DNA from: Cycas panzhihuaensis
Taxonomy: Eukaryota; Cycadophyta
Direction: 5' to 3'
Length of the DNA stretch: 64,000 nt
Assembly: GCA_023213395.1 (NCBI GenBank)
Contig: CM041465.1
Span: forward strand, 184,085,741-184,149,740
The notes under the pieces are model-generated. The model did not search any database. It saw only the letters and a list, made by a program, of their open reading frames with translations, and was not told the DNA's origin. A program made the translations under genes and the position numbers. Positions 47,000 to 59,138 of the stretch are shown piece by piece (positions within the stretch are counted from its first letter, which is position 1; every line of letters starts with the position of its first letter).

Positions 47000-48930
47000 C
47001 TACTTAAATTAAGATGACATAGTGATGATGAAGAAGTAGAAGAGATGATAAAAGTATATGCCACTCGCACATGTCGTTAATACACCTAGCATAGTAGGGA
47101 TACATAAACGAATACTATGATGAGAAGGCAAGCAATTATTAAGTATTTTTAACTATGAAGAATGAGTATAAGCAATGATGCAAGAATGAGGCCTAATGTA
47201 GAGCTGGTAAAGAGTGGTGATATGTTATGGCAGTAACTTGTAACTTATGTCTAAATGCAGGTGATGTTTCAATGCCTAAGGCTTCTAATATACGATTAGG
47301 ACCTTCACCCATGATACCCATACATATGCTTAATGATGAAATCCAAGTTATAGTGGAGCCCAAGTACTCCTAGTCCTCACCTAGTTCACCAATGACCAGT
47401 TATATACCTCCTATGAAGAGTCAAACAGTATGTGAGTATCTCACAACTATGATGGATATTAGACCAGGTTTATTTTAACCTTGTATTAAAGTTTTAGTTG
47501 TCCTAGTTGGTTATTAGGATAATCCCTAAAGGAAGCCCGTAGGTATGACTAACCTATTACTCCACTAGTATTTCAGTTAAGACCAAACCCAGTATGAATC
47601 TCACACCCCCCTTAGAACCTAGACTTCAACCAACTGTAGTCTATTTCAACCAAGGTGAGTGTGCACATAAGTCAAAAACTGACAGTATAAATTAAACATA
47701 ATGGGTTCATTTTAGAGAATATAAAAATATGTTTGTATTTATGTTGCTGAAATGAATTACTAATGTGTTGATGTCTGCTTTTATGCTTTTGTCTATTAAT
47801 GTAAATATATATGAACAAATACATAAAGATGTTAAGTATAAACACCAAATTTTGTTATGATCTAGGTGTTTTACTATTACAATGAGTTTTCTTTGTTGCT
47901 TTTGCTATTTAAAAAACTCCTTTTTTTTTGTTAAGAAAAGGGGAAAAATAAAAAAACTTAAAAGTTTACTTCCAAACTTAAATTTTGACCAAGAGAGAAA
48001 GTACTAGAAAAAGCGAGAGGAATTTGAATCTTCTATCATAAAATTCTATATGGACATGTAACCATATGAAATGCCTGAAACATTTTAGCTCTAAACTTCA
48101 CTCTCCTAGATGATAAATCTTACTATTGTAAGTTAAAAAGTCTTTTGGTGAAACTTCTAAAAATGAGTAGAAATAGGCTGAAACTCCTATGAGACTTTCC
48201 TTGGCAAAAATCTAAATTTTGAAGAAATATTTCTCTCTAGTATATCAAATCTAATAAAACTTAATTTGTTGGATTCCTTGAGGCTAGATCTACTAAGGCC
48301 CTTAAGAAATTTTGGCATGCATTAAAAATTTCTTAAAATTTTCTCAAAAAAGTAGTTAGATTAGGGTTGATTAAACTTCTACTTTTTAAGGATGATCGAG
48401 GTAGAATTGGGAGATGGTACAGAAGAAAAAAATATTTATCTTACTTAGGCATCCCTCTTTGCAAATTTTTAGCCAAAATAGATAAATTTTTATTTTCACC
48501 TCTCGTAGGGCTAAACAATCATTTTTTGAATAATTCAGGCTTACTTTTACCACTTGTAAGTAGTTGAAAATTTTTCCCTACAACTTTATAGCATATATTT
48601 TATAACTGATAATTGATTTATAATGAAAATTTAATAAAATATCCCTTAGTAAAATTTAAAATTAGTTACAAAGATTAATAAAAAAACTAATTTTTCCCAA
48701 GAGCCTAAAGCCAAGAAACCTTCTTCTAGATAATAACTTTGATTCTTAATTCATCTATAAATAAATAGAGGATGTTGAAATATACTATCAATGAAATACA
48801 CGCTTTACATAATAAAAAAACTCTCAAAATTTTAAAAATAATAAGTGCACTCTCAAAACTTCATATTGAATGTGAATGAGAGGCAAAATGACTCTATGCA
48901 AGTGGAATGGAGTGTTTAGATCCCCTTTTA
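47000..48930 (-). other. Leader of copia element C
   Basis: About 1.9 kb between primer site and gag with no readable motif. It is long for a copia leader, so it may hold an unrecognised insertion. Confidence 0.5.
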
Positions 48931-48942
48931 GCTATGATACCA
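48931..48942 (-). other. Primer-binding site of copia element C
   Basis: The reverse complement is TGGTATCATAGC, one base from the initiator tRNA-Met site, two bases from the LTR end. Confidence 0.8.
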
Positions 48943-48944
48943 TA

Positions 48945-49250
48945 TGAAGGAAGCATGGATCTAGGAAATAAATCACTCACATACGCACAATGGTAATGGA
49001 GAATGAAAAAGATATGAAACAAGATATGGGAACAAAGCTTAGAGGTGAGAATAAATAATGACTCCCTCTTTAAGATTTCACCTTTTTATTATTGAGGGTG
49101 AGCATTAGGGTTAAGATTTTCTTGCCTAATGATATAAACTTGAAATTACATATAAATATACATAAAGTCATTTCGCTAAGAGACTAACAATATATCTTAA
49201 GGTCACTTAATTAATCTACATAAATGACCTTAATACATTAACCTCTTTTA
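48945..49250 (-). repeat. 5' LTR of copia element C
   Basis: 306 bp, matching 41,774-42,085 over its full length with frequent substitutions. The left edge TGAAGG gives the canonical CA on the minus strand; the right edge TG is mutated. Confidence 0.9.
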
Positions 49251-49439
49251 GCTTGCACTAAGTATTATGATATAAGTTAATATTGTTTAGAGTAAACTAC
49301 AACTTATAGTGAATTTGGAGGAACCCTAGCCTTAAAGAGGATAACTCCACTTTTCAATTATCTTATACTTTAAAGAAAATATTATTAATTTGTTATTATT
49401 ATTATTATTTTTAATTATTTAGTACATAAAAATATCATA

Positions 49440-49530
49440 AGGCATAATAGTATATGTGTGTATATGTATGTGTGTGTATGTATATGTATGCACACATATA
49501 CACATATATCTGTGTGTGTATATATTGGAA
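49440..49530. repeat. TG/TA microsatellite
   Basis: Alternating TG, TATG and CACA runs, including GTGTGTATATGTATGTGTGT. Confidence 0.9.
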
Positions 49531-49799
49531 ATTAGAGTTGCACATGGACAAAATAAGACAAACAAAATTAGTCTAAATTTCTTTAAATTTTCATCTCCTT
49601 ATTTCTTAATAATAATCATCTTAACATTATAAAAACATGAATGTATTTGTAGGGATACTATGCATAACTACCTTTTGCTTGCTTATACATATGTAAGGTT
49701 TATAAAAGGTAACCTTAATTAATTATAATATATTATAAATAAATATACATTAGGCTATATCTAAATGTAAATATTATCTCAATTTATATGATAAAAATA

Positions 49800-49931
49800 A
49801 TAACCTCCCCCCCCCCCTTCTCTTAATGTTTACATCATTAATTATAACACTTAACACTTTCTTGAGTTTCTAAAATCTATCTCACGTAAGAGTTTTAGTA
49901 AATATGTTAGATAACTATTCATCTATTAGGA
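49800..49931 (-). pseudogene. copia element D, 3' end of pol and polypurine tract
   Basis: On the minus strand the segment reads D-E-stop-L-S-N-I-F-T-K-T-L-T and K-L-K-K-V-L, the last landmarks of copia pol (usual form L-A-D-I-F-T-K-A-L), followed by a long purine tract that is 11 C on the plus strand at 49,807-49,817. The rest of the same pol lies on the far side of the chromovirus at 56,380-58,500, in the matching phase. Below 49,800 the 3' LTR of element D is expected, but I cannot define it before element C begins at 49,250. Confidence 0.75.
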
Positions 49932-50293
49932 TGTAACGTAACCCCACCTTTCCTAAGCACTAGTAAGCGGGAGCCACCAAATAATTAAGGATTGATATTA
50001 ATTATTAAGATTTATGCACAAGCCACTAAGCCCTACAATAAGATGTAAAGCTTCTAGGGCCACCAATAGGATCATAAGGAAGAAGACCCCTACATGTATA
50101 TTTAAAGGGTCCAATATCACTTGTAAAAGATTATTGAGAATTATTATCTTTTGAAGAGAAAGTACTTCAGTACTTCTGTTGGTATTTAATTTATGGTCTA
50201 CTTGTATATTTTGTTCTTATTAATATAATATTTAGCTTCCATTACTATTAATCTACATTTGCAAGTTTGATTTTCTAAAAGAAAATGCTCTAA
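49932..50293 (+). repeat. 5' LTR of the chromovirus
   Basis: Starts TGTAACGTAACCCCACC; matches the 3' LTR in order over its full length (ACTAGTAAG, GCCACCAA, TCTTTTGAAGAGAAAGTACTT). A TATTTAAA near 50,100 is a likely TATA box. Right edge is set by the primer-site remnant at 50,295. Confidence 0.9.
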
Positions 50294-51479
50294 GTAGTAT
50301 TAGATCTAAGTTCATGATCATGGGAAACTGCACAACAGAAGAAAAAAAATTTAAGATTTTTTTTTTTTTTTTACTAGATTGACTACTCTCTCTACCCAAG
50401 TAGAGATCGAGTAAAGACCTTCACTCAGTACTCTCTCCATGGAGATTGAAGAATAAAACTAGTACCACTCAGAGTCATGAGGGATGGGGAATTTCTTCCC
50501 CTAGGTAATGCCCAACACTTCTTTTTTTTTCCTTATGTTCATTTTTAATTTATTTATTTATTTTAATTTCTCTGCTAATATAAGAGTAGATAACTTCATT
50601 TGGCAACTACTCTTTTCTCCCTCCTACCCTTGTTTCCTAGGTAGATGACTCTGTGTGGTAGCTACCAAAGTGGTTAGGTAGAGATCCTATACTTAAAGTC
50701 TTTAAAAATCATAGGGATATGTTGTTCTAGCTAAGCGCATTATGGCATTTCTACCCTTTGCATGAAGGACTAGAGACAACACTCCTAAACTAAGGCCTAG
50801 ATATAACTTGGTTATGAAATTATTCCTCCACATATCTTTGGGTATATTGAAGGACCCTTATAGGTTTCGAATCCTTCCTAACATAGGCAACCTACTAGTC
50901 GCTAAAGTCTTATAGTGCAGTAGTTAATGGTTAACGCCATGAAGCTACGTATCCCAAACTTCTTCATAAGAAGCTTACTGGTAGACTTACAAGATCAAGC
51001 ATACCTTGTCTAGTGGTTGGTAGGACACTTTGTATTAGTTCCACCTTACTTCACCTGCTCCACCTTTTAATTAAGATCTCAAGACACAACATATAATAAA
51101 AAATTGCCACTAAAATTTATGTACCTTATTTCGATTAATATGTTACGCTAATTATTTTACGTAAGGTTAGTTCTTCTAGACAATTTTTATGTTTCTTAGT
51201 ATCTTGGTCATTGGTGGGTCTCACCACCTAAAACTCACCTTAAGTGTCATTTACCATATTTTAATGAGCTTTTTACGCTTGTGTTAGTAGACTATGTGTC
51301 ATATTCATATAATTTTTAAAGTCAACAGGCTATAGACATCCCACATCTCCCTCTTTGCCCCCTTGTCATCCCTATATCAACTCTCTAGTTCTTACATCTT
51401 ATTCTCTCTTACTCTTTCATACTTCATATATTTCCCCTTCTTCCTATTTATTCCTTCTCCTTTAAGCCCCTTCTATAGA
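50294..51479 (+). other. Chromovirus leader
   Basis: Holds the primer-site remnant at 50,295-50,307, a T-run near 50,359-50,372 and no readable protein up to the gag start. Confidence 0.6.
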
Positions 51480-53000
51480 TCTAATGGCACCAACAACACA
51501 AGGAGAGAAAATTATTGAATTAACCTAAGACTTGTAGAACTTCAAAATAGAGGTTAACAACAAAATTAATGATATCCTTTTAAAGTTAAACATTGGGGAA
51601 ATCAAACAAGAATTTTTTTCATCACTCTAGTAGATGTTATAATCCCAATCCTAAAGCACAAGGACTTCCAATATGATAGGTAACATTCCTCCCCCCTCTT
51701 AAAGAGGCAATGTACCTCCAGGAGGTTATCCACCAAGGTAACCATTCATCTACCATAAGACTAATATTCCCACATTTTATCTAGATGTGAACAGAGAAAA
51801 CACTCAAAGTTGGATCAATAAGTTAAAATGATACTTTATACTCCACCTGATATCTAAGGAAGAACAATTCTTGTATGCCTCCATTCACCTAGATGGAATA
51901 TCCCACCATTGGTTCAACTAATGGAAATGAGAATATCCCTCCCACCAAATATAGTCCCACTCCACAAGCTTTTTTTTTAGCAATATGAGGATATGCAAAG
52001 TGAATCTTTTTCCACTTAACTTGCATGGCTTAATATATTGCAATAGTAAAGGCCTTTACTAATAAGTACTAAGCTTTGTATAATCGCTCTCTCTAAATCC
52101 AAAACATGGACAAACAAATAATGATCAATATCTATATGCCCAAACTTCAAGATTAGATATAGATGAGACTAAAAACCTGGTAGTATACTCCCTCAAGGAA
52201 GTCTTCAAATAGGCTTAAGTAGTAGAGATTGAATTTATATATGATAGACCTCCAACTACTCATAGGGATAACCCCTAGTTCTCATGTACTTAATAGTCAA
52301 ACTTTCAACAACCATGACCCCAATTTAATGATGTTTCCAGTTCTCAATCTGACTTTACACATTCAAACCATGATAGGATGATCCCACTCGTACAACTATT
52401 GACCAACAGAGTGAAGACCCATCCACCAAATAGGTCTAAATTTCCCAAGCTAAAGTAAAATATCAACTAAAGGCTAACCTTTGTATATAGTATGTAAAAA
52501 AGTGAATTTTTGGGCATGGTTACATTTGTAAGATGTGATACACATTTTTTTCTATTAACCCATCATTATCCCTTAATAATCTTTGGATTTTGACTCCAAA
52601 CTCAAGGCTAAAGATTAAACCTAAGAAGATCTTATCTTAGACTCTCGCCCTAAAGTATCTTTATCTGATGTGTCCTCCACTTCTTACCCTAAACCTTTAT
52701 GCATCTAAGGTATTCTCCGTAAGACTTGAATGTTAATCCTAATCAACAGTGGTCTGTCCCTCAATTTTCCTGATATGTCTATAGCCTGCTGACTTAACCT
52801 ATATATAGTACCAAAAACCATCTTTATCTACTCTTTTCCAGGGCATTAGAAGCTCCACTATACTAGTGTTATTAAAAACCCCTAGGTCCAAATCAACACC
52901 TATCTTTTGGTGTCTAATTCTATGTATTATCAATAGGAGGGTATGATGATATCATTGGAATTTAATGGATAAAAATCCTAGGGACTTTTAGTACAAATAA
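51480..53000 (+). pseudogene. Chromovirus gag and protease
   Basis: An ATG at 51,484 opens MAPTTQGEKI. Gag capsid is readable as NRENTQSWINKLK and EEQFLYASIHLDGISHHWFN at about 51,790-51,925, the Trp/His pattern of chromovirus gag. A Cys-containing remnant of the zinc knuckle may lie near 52,500-52,550. The protease segment near 52,735-52,800 reads LILINSGLSLNF, recalling the D-S-G-S-T-H-N-F active site with the catalytic Asp changed to Asn. Stops and frameshifts throughout. Confidence 0.75.
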
Positions 53001-53399
53001 CTAGCCCAAAAATCCCTTCATTATATTTAAGGACCCAATGGGTCAGAATCATAAAATCTATGGGATGCAATCACATCCTAACCAAGTGGTCTCACTAAGA
53101 AGCATGAGATGTTATCCTTAATCTTACCTCGGATATATAGTTTCCTTTAACAATATTTAAATCAAATTGTAAATTCACCTACATATCCAAGATATCATCA
53201 CCTAATATGAGCAAGTATTTTCCCCCTACCTGCCATTACCTCACTTGATCATGATTTTTATCACATAATTAACCTCTAATCTTATCATGACCCTATCAGC
53301 CTAAGGCTTTATTGTAATTCATACATTTAGAAAATTGAAATTGATAAACTCGTAACTAAAGTCATGGATATGGTCATAATCTAACCAAATAAAATCCCT

Positions 53400-55460
53400 T
53401 ACACAACTCTCATAGTCTTAGTTAGGAAGAAGGACGACTCCTTTTGACTTTACATTGATTATAGGGAACTAAATAAAATTACCATAAAAAATAAGTTTCC
53501 CATGCCACGGATAGATGACATATTAGATGAAATTCATGGCACGTCTATTTTCTCTAAGTTAGACCTTTAGTCTAATTACTACCAAATCCTAATTGCCCTT
53601 AAAGATTGTCATAAGATAACATGTCAGACACATCATGACTATTTTGAGTTTCAAGTAATGCCCTTTCATCTTTGTAATGCTCTGATGACCTTCTAAGCTC
53701 TCATGAATAAAAATTTTAACCCCTATCTTTAAAAGTTTGTCATAGTCTTCTTTAAAGATATCATCATTTGTAATACTTGTTTAGACCACTACATCTAGCA
53801 CCTAGAACTTATCCTTCAAACATTATAAATACATCAACTCTATACAAAATTATCTAAGTGTGAGTTTGCCCAATATGAACTCCAACACTTGGGGCATATC
53901 ATATCAATAAAAGGGGTATGTATAGATCCTAAGAAAATATCTATTATCATAACTTGGTTAACACCAACCACCCTTATCTAATTACATGCATTCCTTGGTC
54001 TTATAGGATTTTATCATCACTTTGTGCATAACTATACCTCCCTCACTATCCCTTAACTAATCTCCTCTATAATGATACCTTCTAATGGTCTCTAGAAGCT
54101 AATACCATATTTTCTTATTTCAAGGTTGTTATGACCTCAACCCCAGTCCTTGTCACTCTACATTTTAACTATTCATTTCAACTTAAATGTGATGCCTATA
54201 GATTCAACCTAGGTGAAATCCTCATACAAGACTCTCACCCCATTGTATTTAAGAGCTAAAAATTAAAAAATCATGAGCTTTACCTCTCCACCTATTAGAA
54301 GGAGATGAAAGTTGTTCTTTACATCATTGACAAATGGCAGTAATACCTCTTAAAATCTAGATTTACCATTCTTACAGATCATTGTAGCCTCCACAATCTG
54401 TTGGATCAACCAATCTTATCTAAAGAGTAGACTAAGTGGGTCAATTACCTCTAGATCTTTGATGTCATAATATTGTATAAAAAAGACAAAGACAATACTG
54501 TTGCAGATGCTCTTTTATGTCTGCACCCCGATGATAGTACTCTCAACCCAACCCTCCATGCCATAACTAAGCCCAAACCCCTTTGGCTTGATGAATTACA
54601 AGTTGAAAACTAGGCCCATCCTTACTACCCTAACTAGAATGAAAAAGTTTTAATCCACAAAGGTTGGTTAATCTTTAACAATCATCTACTCTATTAAAAT
54701 TACATCTTTGTCCATCCATCCTCCTTGTTCATTCCTAGAGTCTTAATAGAATACCACTCTTCTTCTCTTGATGGCTACTTAGAGTTTGATAAAACTTATC
54801 GATACATCTATGCTAATTTCTTTTGGTCCCCTATGAAGACCACCATATTCAACTTCATATTGGAATATGACACATGTCAGTAAAATAAAGTCGATATCAA
54901 GGCCCTTCCTAGACTACTCCAACCATTAAATATTCCCTAAGGTAAGTGGAAAGATATTGCCATGGACTTTATAATGAGCTTACTTCCATCTGTTGGGTTT
55001 GATTTTATTTTAGTAGTCATTGATTGATTAACCAAGTATTCATACTTTCTCCTAGTTCACACCTCATGTACATCCTCTTATCTTACTAAATCATACATCA
55101 AATTCATATTTTACCTTCATGGCTTCCCTTCATCCATCGTTTATGACTGAGACCCCAAGTTTACTAACTCCTTTTGGTTAAAACTCTTTAAGGCTATTAG
55201 AACCTTATTTAACACGAGTTCTTTCTACTACTCACAAATAGATGGTTAATCAAAGGTCTTAAACAAAACTCTAGAAACCTATCTACATTGTTTTACCTTA
55301 AAATATTAAGCTAATTAGACCTCTTGTTTTTCTCGAGGAGAGTATTGGTATAACTTTTCTCACCATTCTACCATCAATATATCCTCCTTTCTAGCCCTTT
55401 GTCGTTACCACCACTCTTCCCACTATACCTTAGCCATAAACTTTTGAATGGCCTCAATAC
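53400..55460 (+). pseudogene. Chromovirus RT, RNase H and integrase
   Basis: RT reads [20 protein letters not shown]-like at 53,455-53,515, then [26 protein letters not shown], and the active-site line FVIVFFKDIIIC at about 53,735, where the first Asp of the expected F-D-D is Lys. GAYHI/HLGHI and FLGLIGFYHHFVHNY follow. RNase H: LKCDAY, KEMKVVLYIIDKWQ-YLL, FTILTDHCSLHNLL and DNTVADALLCLH at 54,185-54,530. Integrase: WKDIAMDFIMSLLPS, FDFILVVID, TKYSYFLLVHT, LHGFPSSIVYD-DPKFTNSFW at 54,948-55,180. This combination is that of chromoviral gypsy pol, inactivated by many stops. Confidence 0.88.
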
Positions 55461-55849
55461 AACAAAAGCTTCAAGATATGGACTGAATCCTCCATACCCT
55501 TCAACAAAATCTGGTCATCGCCTGAATTGTGTGAAGCAACTTGCCAACTATGAATGGTTTGATTAGTCCTTTAATATTGGAGATCTAATATTCCTCCACC
55601 TCCAACCTTATAAGCAACAGTCTCTTAAGTTAAATTAAGGTCATAAACTAAGCCTATATTAATACAGCCCTTATAAAGTCCTCCATAAAATTGATGAAGT
55701 TGCCTATACCCTTAAACTTCCTCTAAACACCAATATCCATAATATCTTTCCATGTCTCTTACCTAAAAAATACCTTGGAGCAAAAGTTACATCCCATACC
55801 ACCTTCACATTCTCTCTGAGGAGCAAACTCTTATAATCCCACATGATAA

Positions 55850-56000
55850 AATCTTTGTCAATCATCAGCACTGCCTTTAAAATTATACTATTTCTTAGCA
55901 TTTGGTATAGTGGGTCAGTTGTGATATAGATGATGCAATTTAGGAATCTGATGAGTTCATCCAGTAATATTCTTATTTCCAATGCTGAGATGACTCAATG
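55850..56000 (+). pseudogene. Chromodomain remnant at pol C-terminus
   Basis: A frame at 55,929-55,964 reads D-D-A-I-stop-E-S-D-E-F-I-Q, matching D-D-A-T-W-E...E-L of the chromodomain helix with Thr to Ile and Trp to stop. The preceding strand (L-S-I-W-Y-S-G, 55,895-55,918) fits the W-x-G part in another frame. Chromodomains direct these elements to marked chromatin. The minus-strand frame across this region is an antisense shadow. Confidence 0.65.
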
Positions 56001-56016
56001 TCTCAAGGGGAGGACT

Positions 56017-56379
56017 TGTAATGTAACCCCACCTTTCCTAAGAACTAGTAAGTGAGAGCCACCAAAGGGTTAAGGATTGATGTTAGTTATTAAGATATGT
56101 GCACAGGTCACTAAGCCCTTTAATAAGATGTAAGACCATTAAGGCCACTAATAGGATCACAAGTTAAAAAACCCTCACATGTCTATTTAAAAGGTCAAAT
56201 ATCACTTGTAAAAGGTTGTTGAGTATTATTATCTTTTGAAGAGAAAGTACTTTAGTACTCCCTTTAATGTTTAATTTGTGATCTGTTTACATATTTTATT
56301 CTCATTAAGGTGATATTTGGCTTCCATTTCTATTAATCTACATTTATAAGATTGATTTTTTTAAAACAAATACTCCACA
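56017..56379 (+). repeat. 3' LTR of the chromovirus
   Basis: 363 bp beginning TGTAATGTAACCCCACC immediately after the purine tract (56,004-56,016) and ending near CCACA. Confidence 0.9.
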
Positions 56380-58500
56380 AGATATAGATTAGCTTAATTT
56401 CACCTTTTTAGATTAAATCATGAATGAAGTGATAATGAACTCTAATATATAAGATACGCATATGAAATATAGGGTTCTTAGCCAAATTCAAAGTACTATG
56501 ATCATCATAATATAAAGTTATTATATCTTCTTAATGATGACCTAAATCACTAAGAATCTATCCAAGCCAGATTACTTCAATTATTACTGTAATCGTAGCT
56601 TTATATTCTACTTTAGTTGAAGAGAGTGTGATATTGGGTTGCTTCTTACTACTCCACATAATAAAGTCTAAGCAAGGACTAAAATAGTAATTAAATGTTG
56701 ATATTCTAGAATTGACATATCTAGCCCAATTTATATCAGTGAATCTTACTAGCTTGAAGTTATTATTGCAAACAAACTCCTATATATAGTGTAAAATTAT
56801 ATATAAGTATTTGGGTATTTAGTTTATAATTAACTAGTGACATTAGTTTGATATTATTATGAATCCAAATACCAAGCCAACCATGAATGAGATGTCTATC
56901 CTAGTCGTAATTAGATAGATCATAGTACCAACTAGTTATTAATATAGTATACGATCAAGTAATCAATTATCTTCTTGAGATATGAGCTTTGCTCCTATTT
57001 CTATAGGGATGGGAATAGGTTTGTCTTACATTATAAATTTCTTTAAAATTTTCCATGTGTACTTAGCCTTCAAGATAAAAATTTGGCTAAGACTTTGTCA
57101 TATTTCTATATTGAGTAAGTAATGTAGCAAACTAAGATATGTCATCTCAAAGTGATTCATCAAATCTTTCTTAAGTTAGATATCATTGTTAGTGATCAAT
57201 AATTCATCCATGTATAAGACCATAAAGCTTATAGATTTATCTCTGTAAATATTTACTAAGAGATTTAAGTCTCCTAATGATTTCTCAAATCTATTCTTCT
57301 ATGAAAAATGATCAATCTTCTAATACCAGGCTTTAGGAGCTTGCTTAAGACTATACAAGTTTTCTTGAGTTAACAAATAAGATGTTCTTTACCCTTTTTA
57401 ATATACTTAGGTAGCTTTTCTATACATACTTCTTCAACAAGGAGCTTGCTTAAGACTATACAATTCTCTAGGATATATTTCTTCAAACTAGAATTTCTTA
57501 TACTAAATGTTAAGTGATGTTCTTTCAATATTTGGATCTAGCTCAAATATGACAATTTGCTTCAACAAACAACATTTAAGTTGGTTGATGTTAACTATAG
57601 GTTACTATTTGATATCTAAAGAAGCTAAGTAAAGCTCTTTATTATCTTCATGAAAAATGACATCATGAATTATATGAATTTTCTTTATCTTTAACTCATA
57701 CAAGCAGTATGGCTTGTTTTTTTTACTATATCTAATGATAATGCATTTTAAGCTCTTTTCATCAATTTTTATTCTTTTCTCCTTAGGTGTATGCATATAT
57801 GTAGTACTCCAAAAAGTTTTTAAATGGATTATAATCAACTCAATTCCCTTTAAGCCTCCTTATGTGTTTAATTCCAACTAAACTTTATGCGACTATGATT
57901 AATCACATAAATAATAGTCTTCATTATTTCCACCCAAAGATATTTATAAACATATTTAGCTTTCATCATTGCCTTTACTTTTTCTACTAAAGTCTAATTC
58001 ATTAATTATACTGCTCCATTTTACTCAAGAGTATAAGTAGTAATGAACTCCATCTTAATTCTATGGTCTTTGCAATATTAGTCAAACTCTTTTGAAGTGC
58101 ATTTGACTTTGTTATCTAATTACAATATCTTCAATCTTAATCTTATTTCATGCTCCATACATTCCTTGAAATACTTAAAGATAGGAAAGGCCTATAACTT
58201 GTCCTTTATTAGATATGCCTAAATTTTTCTAGAAAAGTCATCAGTGAAAGTCAAGAAATACTTCTTACCTCTAATCGATGTGACTAGTATTAGTCTACAA
58301 ATATCAAAGTGTACTAACTCTAACTTTGCCTTCACCTTCTAAGCTCTACCTTTCAAAAATGGTTTCTTCTATTACTTGGCCATGATATAAAATTTACAAA
58401 TATAATTCTTTATGTTTAATCTAAGAAGTCTATTAGAATTAATGTTATCACACATTGATAAAGCATAATATTATCTTGTAATAAGATCTAATGTATTTAG
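56380..58500 (-). pseudogene. copia element D pol (integrase, RT, RNase H)
   Basis: Minus strand, right to left. GAG-pre-integrase region at about 58,480-58,330 (CDNINSNRLLRLNIKNYICK). Integrase start LELVHFDIC then YFLTFTDDFSRK at about 58,310-58,210. Integrase C-terminus is the open frame 57,838-57,605 with TPKEKRIKIDEKSLKCIIIR and HIIHDVIFHED. RT has LKQAPKAW near 57,320, and the active site is Y-M-D-E in place of Y-V-D-D at about 57,207. The tail reads LVGTMIYLITTRIDI near 56,940, WSSKKQPNITLSSTKVEYKA near 56,620 and HYHFIHDLI near 56,430. The last part of pol is displaced to 49,800-49,931 by the chromovirus. Gag and the 5' LTR are not seen to the right. Confidence 0.85.
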
Positions 58501-58599
58501 TTTACTATTACATTAAAAATCCATTGTATGGACCATTATCTATTATAAAATTTTTGTATTACCACTCTTATTAAAAACAAGAGAGGCACAACCCAAACA

Positions 58600-58789
58600 A
58601 ATCTAGGGAAGAGAAAGAGGAAATGGCAATACTACAAATTCAATTGTATTATATATTTTGATAATATTATACTACTATTTATGAGGTGGCTTGTCATCCC
58701 TAAAGGGGTTTTCCACCTATCTATATGCTAAATTACCTAGTTGATTGAATTGTGCATTTAATTTTTTCATATAATCTCCCTCTTTAATA
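58600..58789 (+). mobile_element. Plus-strand copia LTR (3' part)
   Basis: Carries GAGGTGGCTTGTC...AAAGGGGTTTTCCACC at about 58,683-58,714, the copia R/U5 signature, and ends beside a primer-binding site. The left edge is not visible; the readable minus-strand copia pol extends to about 58,500. Confidence 0.6.
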
Positions 58790-58802
58790 TGGTATTAAAG
58801 CA
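58790..58802 (+). other. Primer-binding site after copia LTR
   Basis: TGGTATTAAAGCA, two transitions from TGGTATCAGAGC. The interior of this element is cut off within about 50 bp by the LINE. Confidence 0.65.
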
Positions 58803-59138
58803 AGATTATGATGTAATTTTGGATAGAGGTAATATTTGGCTTATCTTCGGTGAACAACAACTGGCCTAGGGTTTTAACGAGCATGAGCAGACTGGCCTAA
58901 ATGGGGAGATTTAATGGATATGGATCAGTCTAGGAGGGGCATGAGGTCCTCAAGAGATCAAGGGCAGGTGCTTTCACCCCCCAAATGGACGAAGACAGCC
59001 ATAAGAGCTGTCAATTAGAGGCGGCAGACTTTTGAAGTGTATGCGAGCCACAAAAGCATGGAAAGAACTAGGCAATGAAAGGATCCAATTAGGGCTTAGG
59101 CTGAGATGGAAGAAGCAGAGACAAAGTGAAGAGGCGAA

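Larger units (their letters stand above)
41774..49250 (-). mobile_element. Ty1/copia element C, complete but decayed
   Basis: Minus-strand element of 7.5 kb with LTRs at 41,774-42,085 and 48,945-49,250, a primer-binding site beside the right LTR and a purine tract beside the left. Reading right to left: non-coding leader, gag (about 46,900-46,070), pre-integrase and integrase (about 46,000-44,400), RT (about 44,020-43,150) and RNase H (about 43,080-42,540): the copia order, integrase before RT. Flanking five-mers (GATTA and GCTTG) no longer match, which fits an old insertion. Confidence 0.9.
49932..56379 (+). mobile_element. Ty3/gypsy chromovirus, complete but decayed
   Basis: LTRs 49,932-50,293 and 56,017-56,379 (about 362 bp) begin TGTAA. 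The purine tract CAAGGGGAGGACT precedes the 3' LTR and a TAGTATTAGATCT primer-site remnant follows the 5' LTR. Inside are gag (51,480-52,560), protease (about 52,730-53,000), RT (53,420-54,050), RNase H (54,100-54,540), integrase (54,780-55,450) and a chromodomain remnant (55,850-56,000), the chromovirus order. The insertion splits copia pol D. A matching five-base target duplication is not evident at the present edges. Confidence 0.9.

Noticed and set aside
55704-55982. 92-codon minus-strand frame
   Set aside because: Antisense to the chromovirus C-terminus; the plus strand holds the chromodomain and purine tract.
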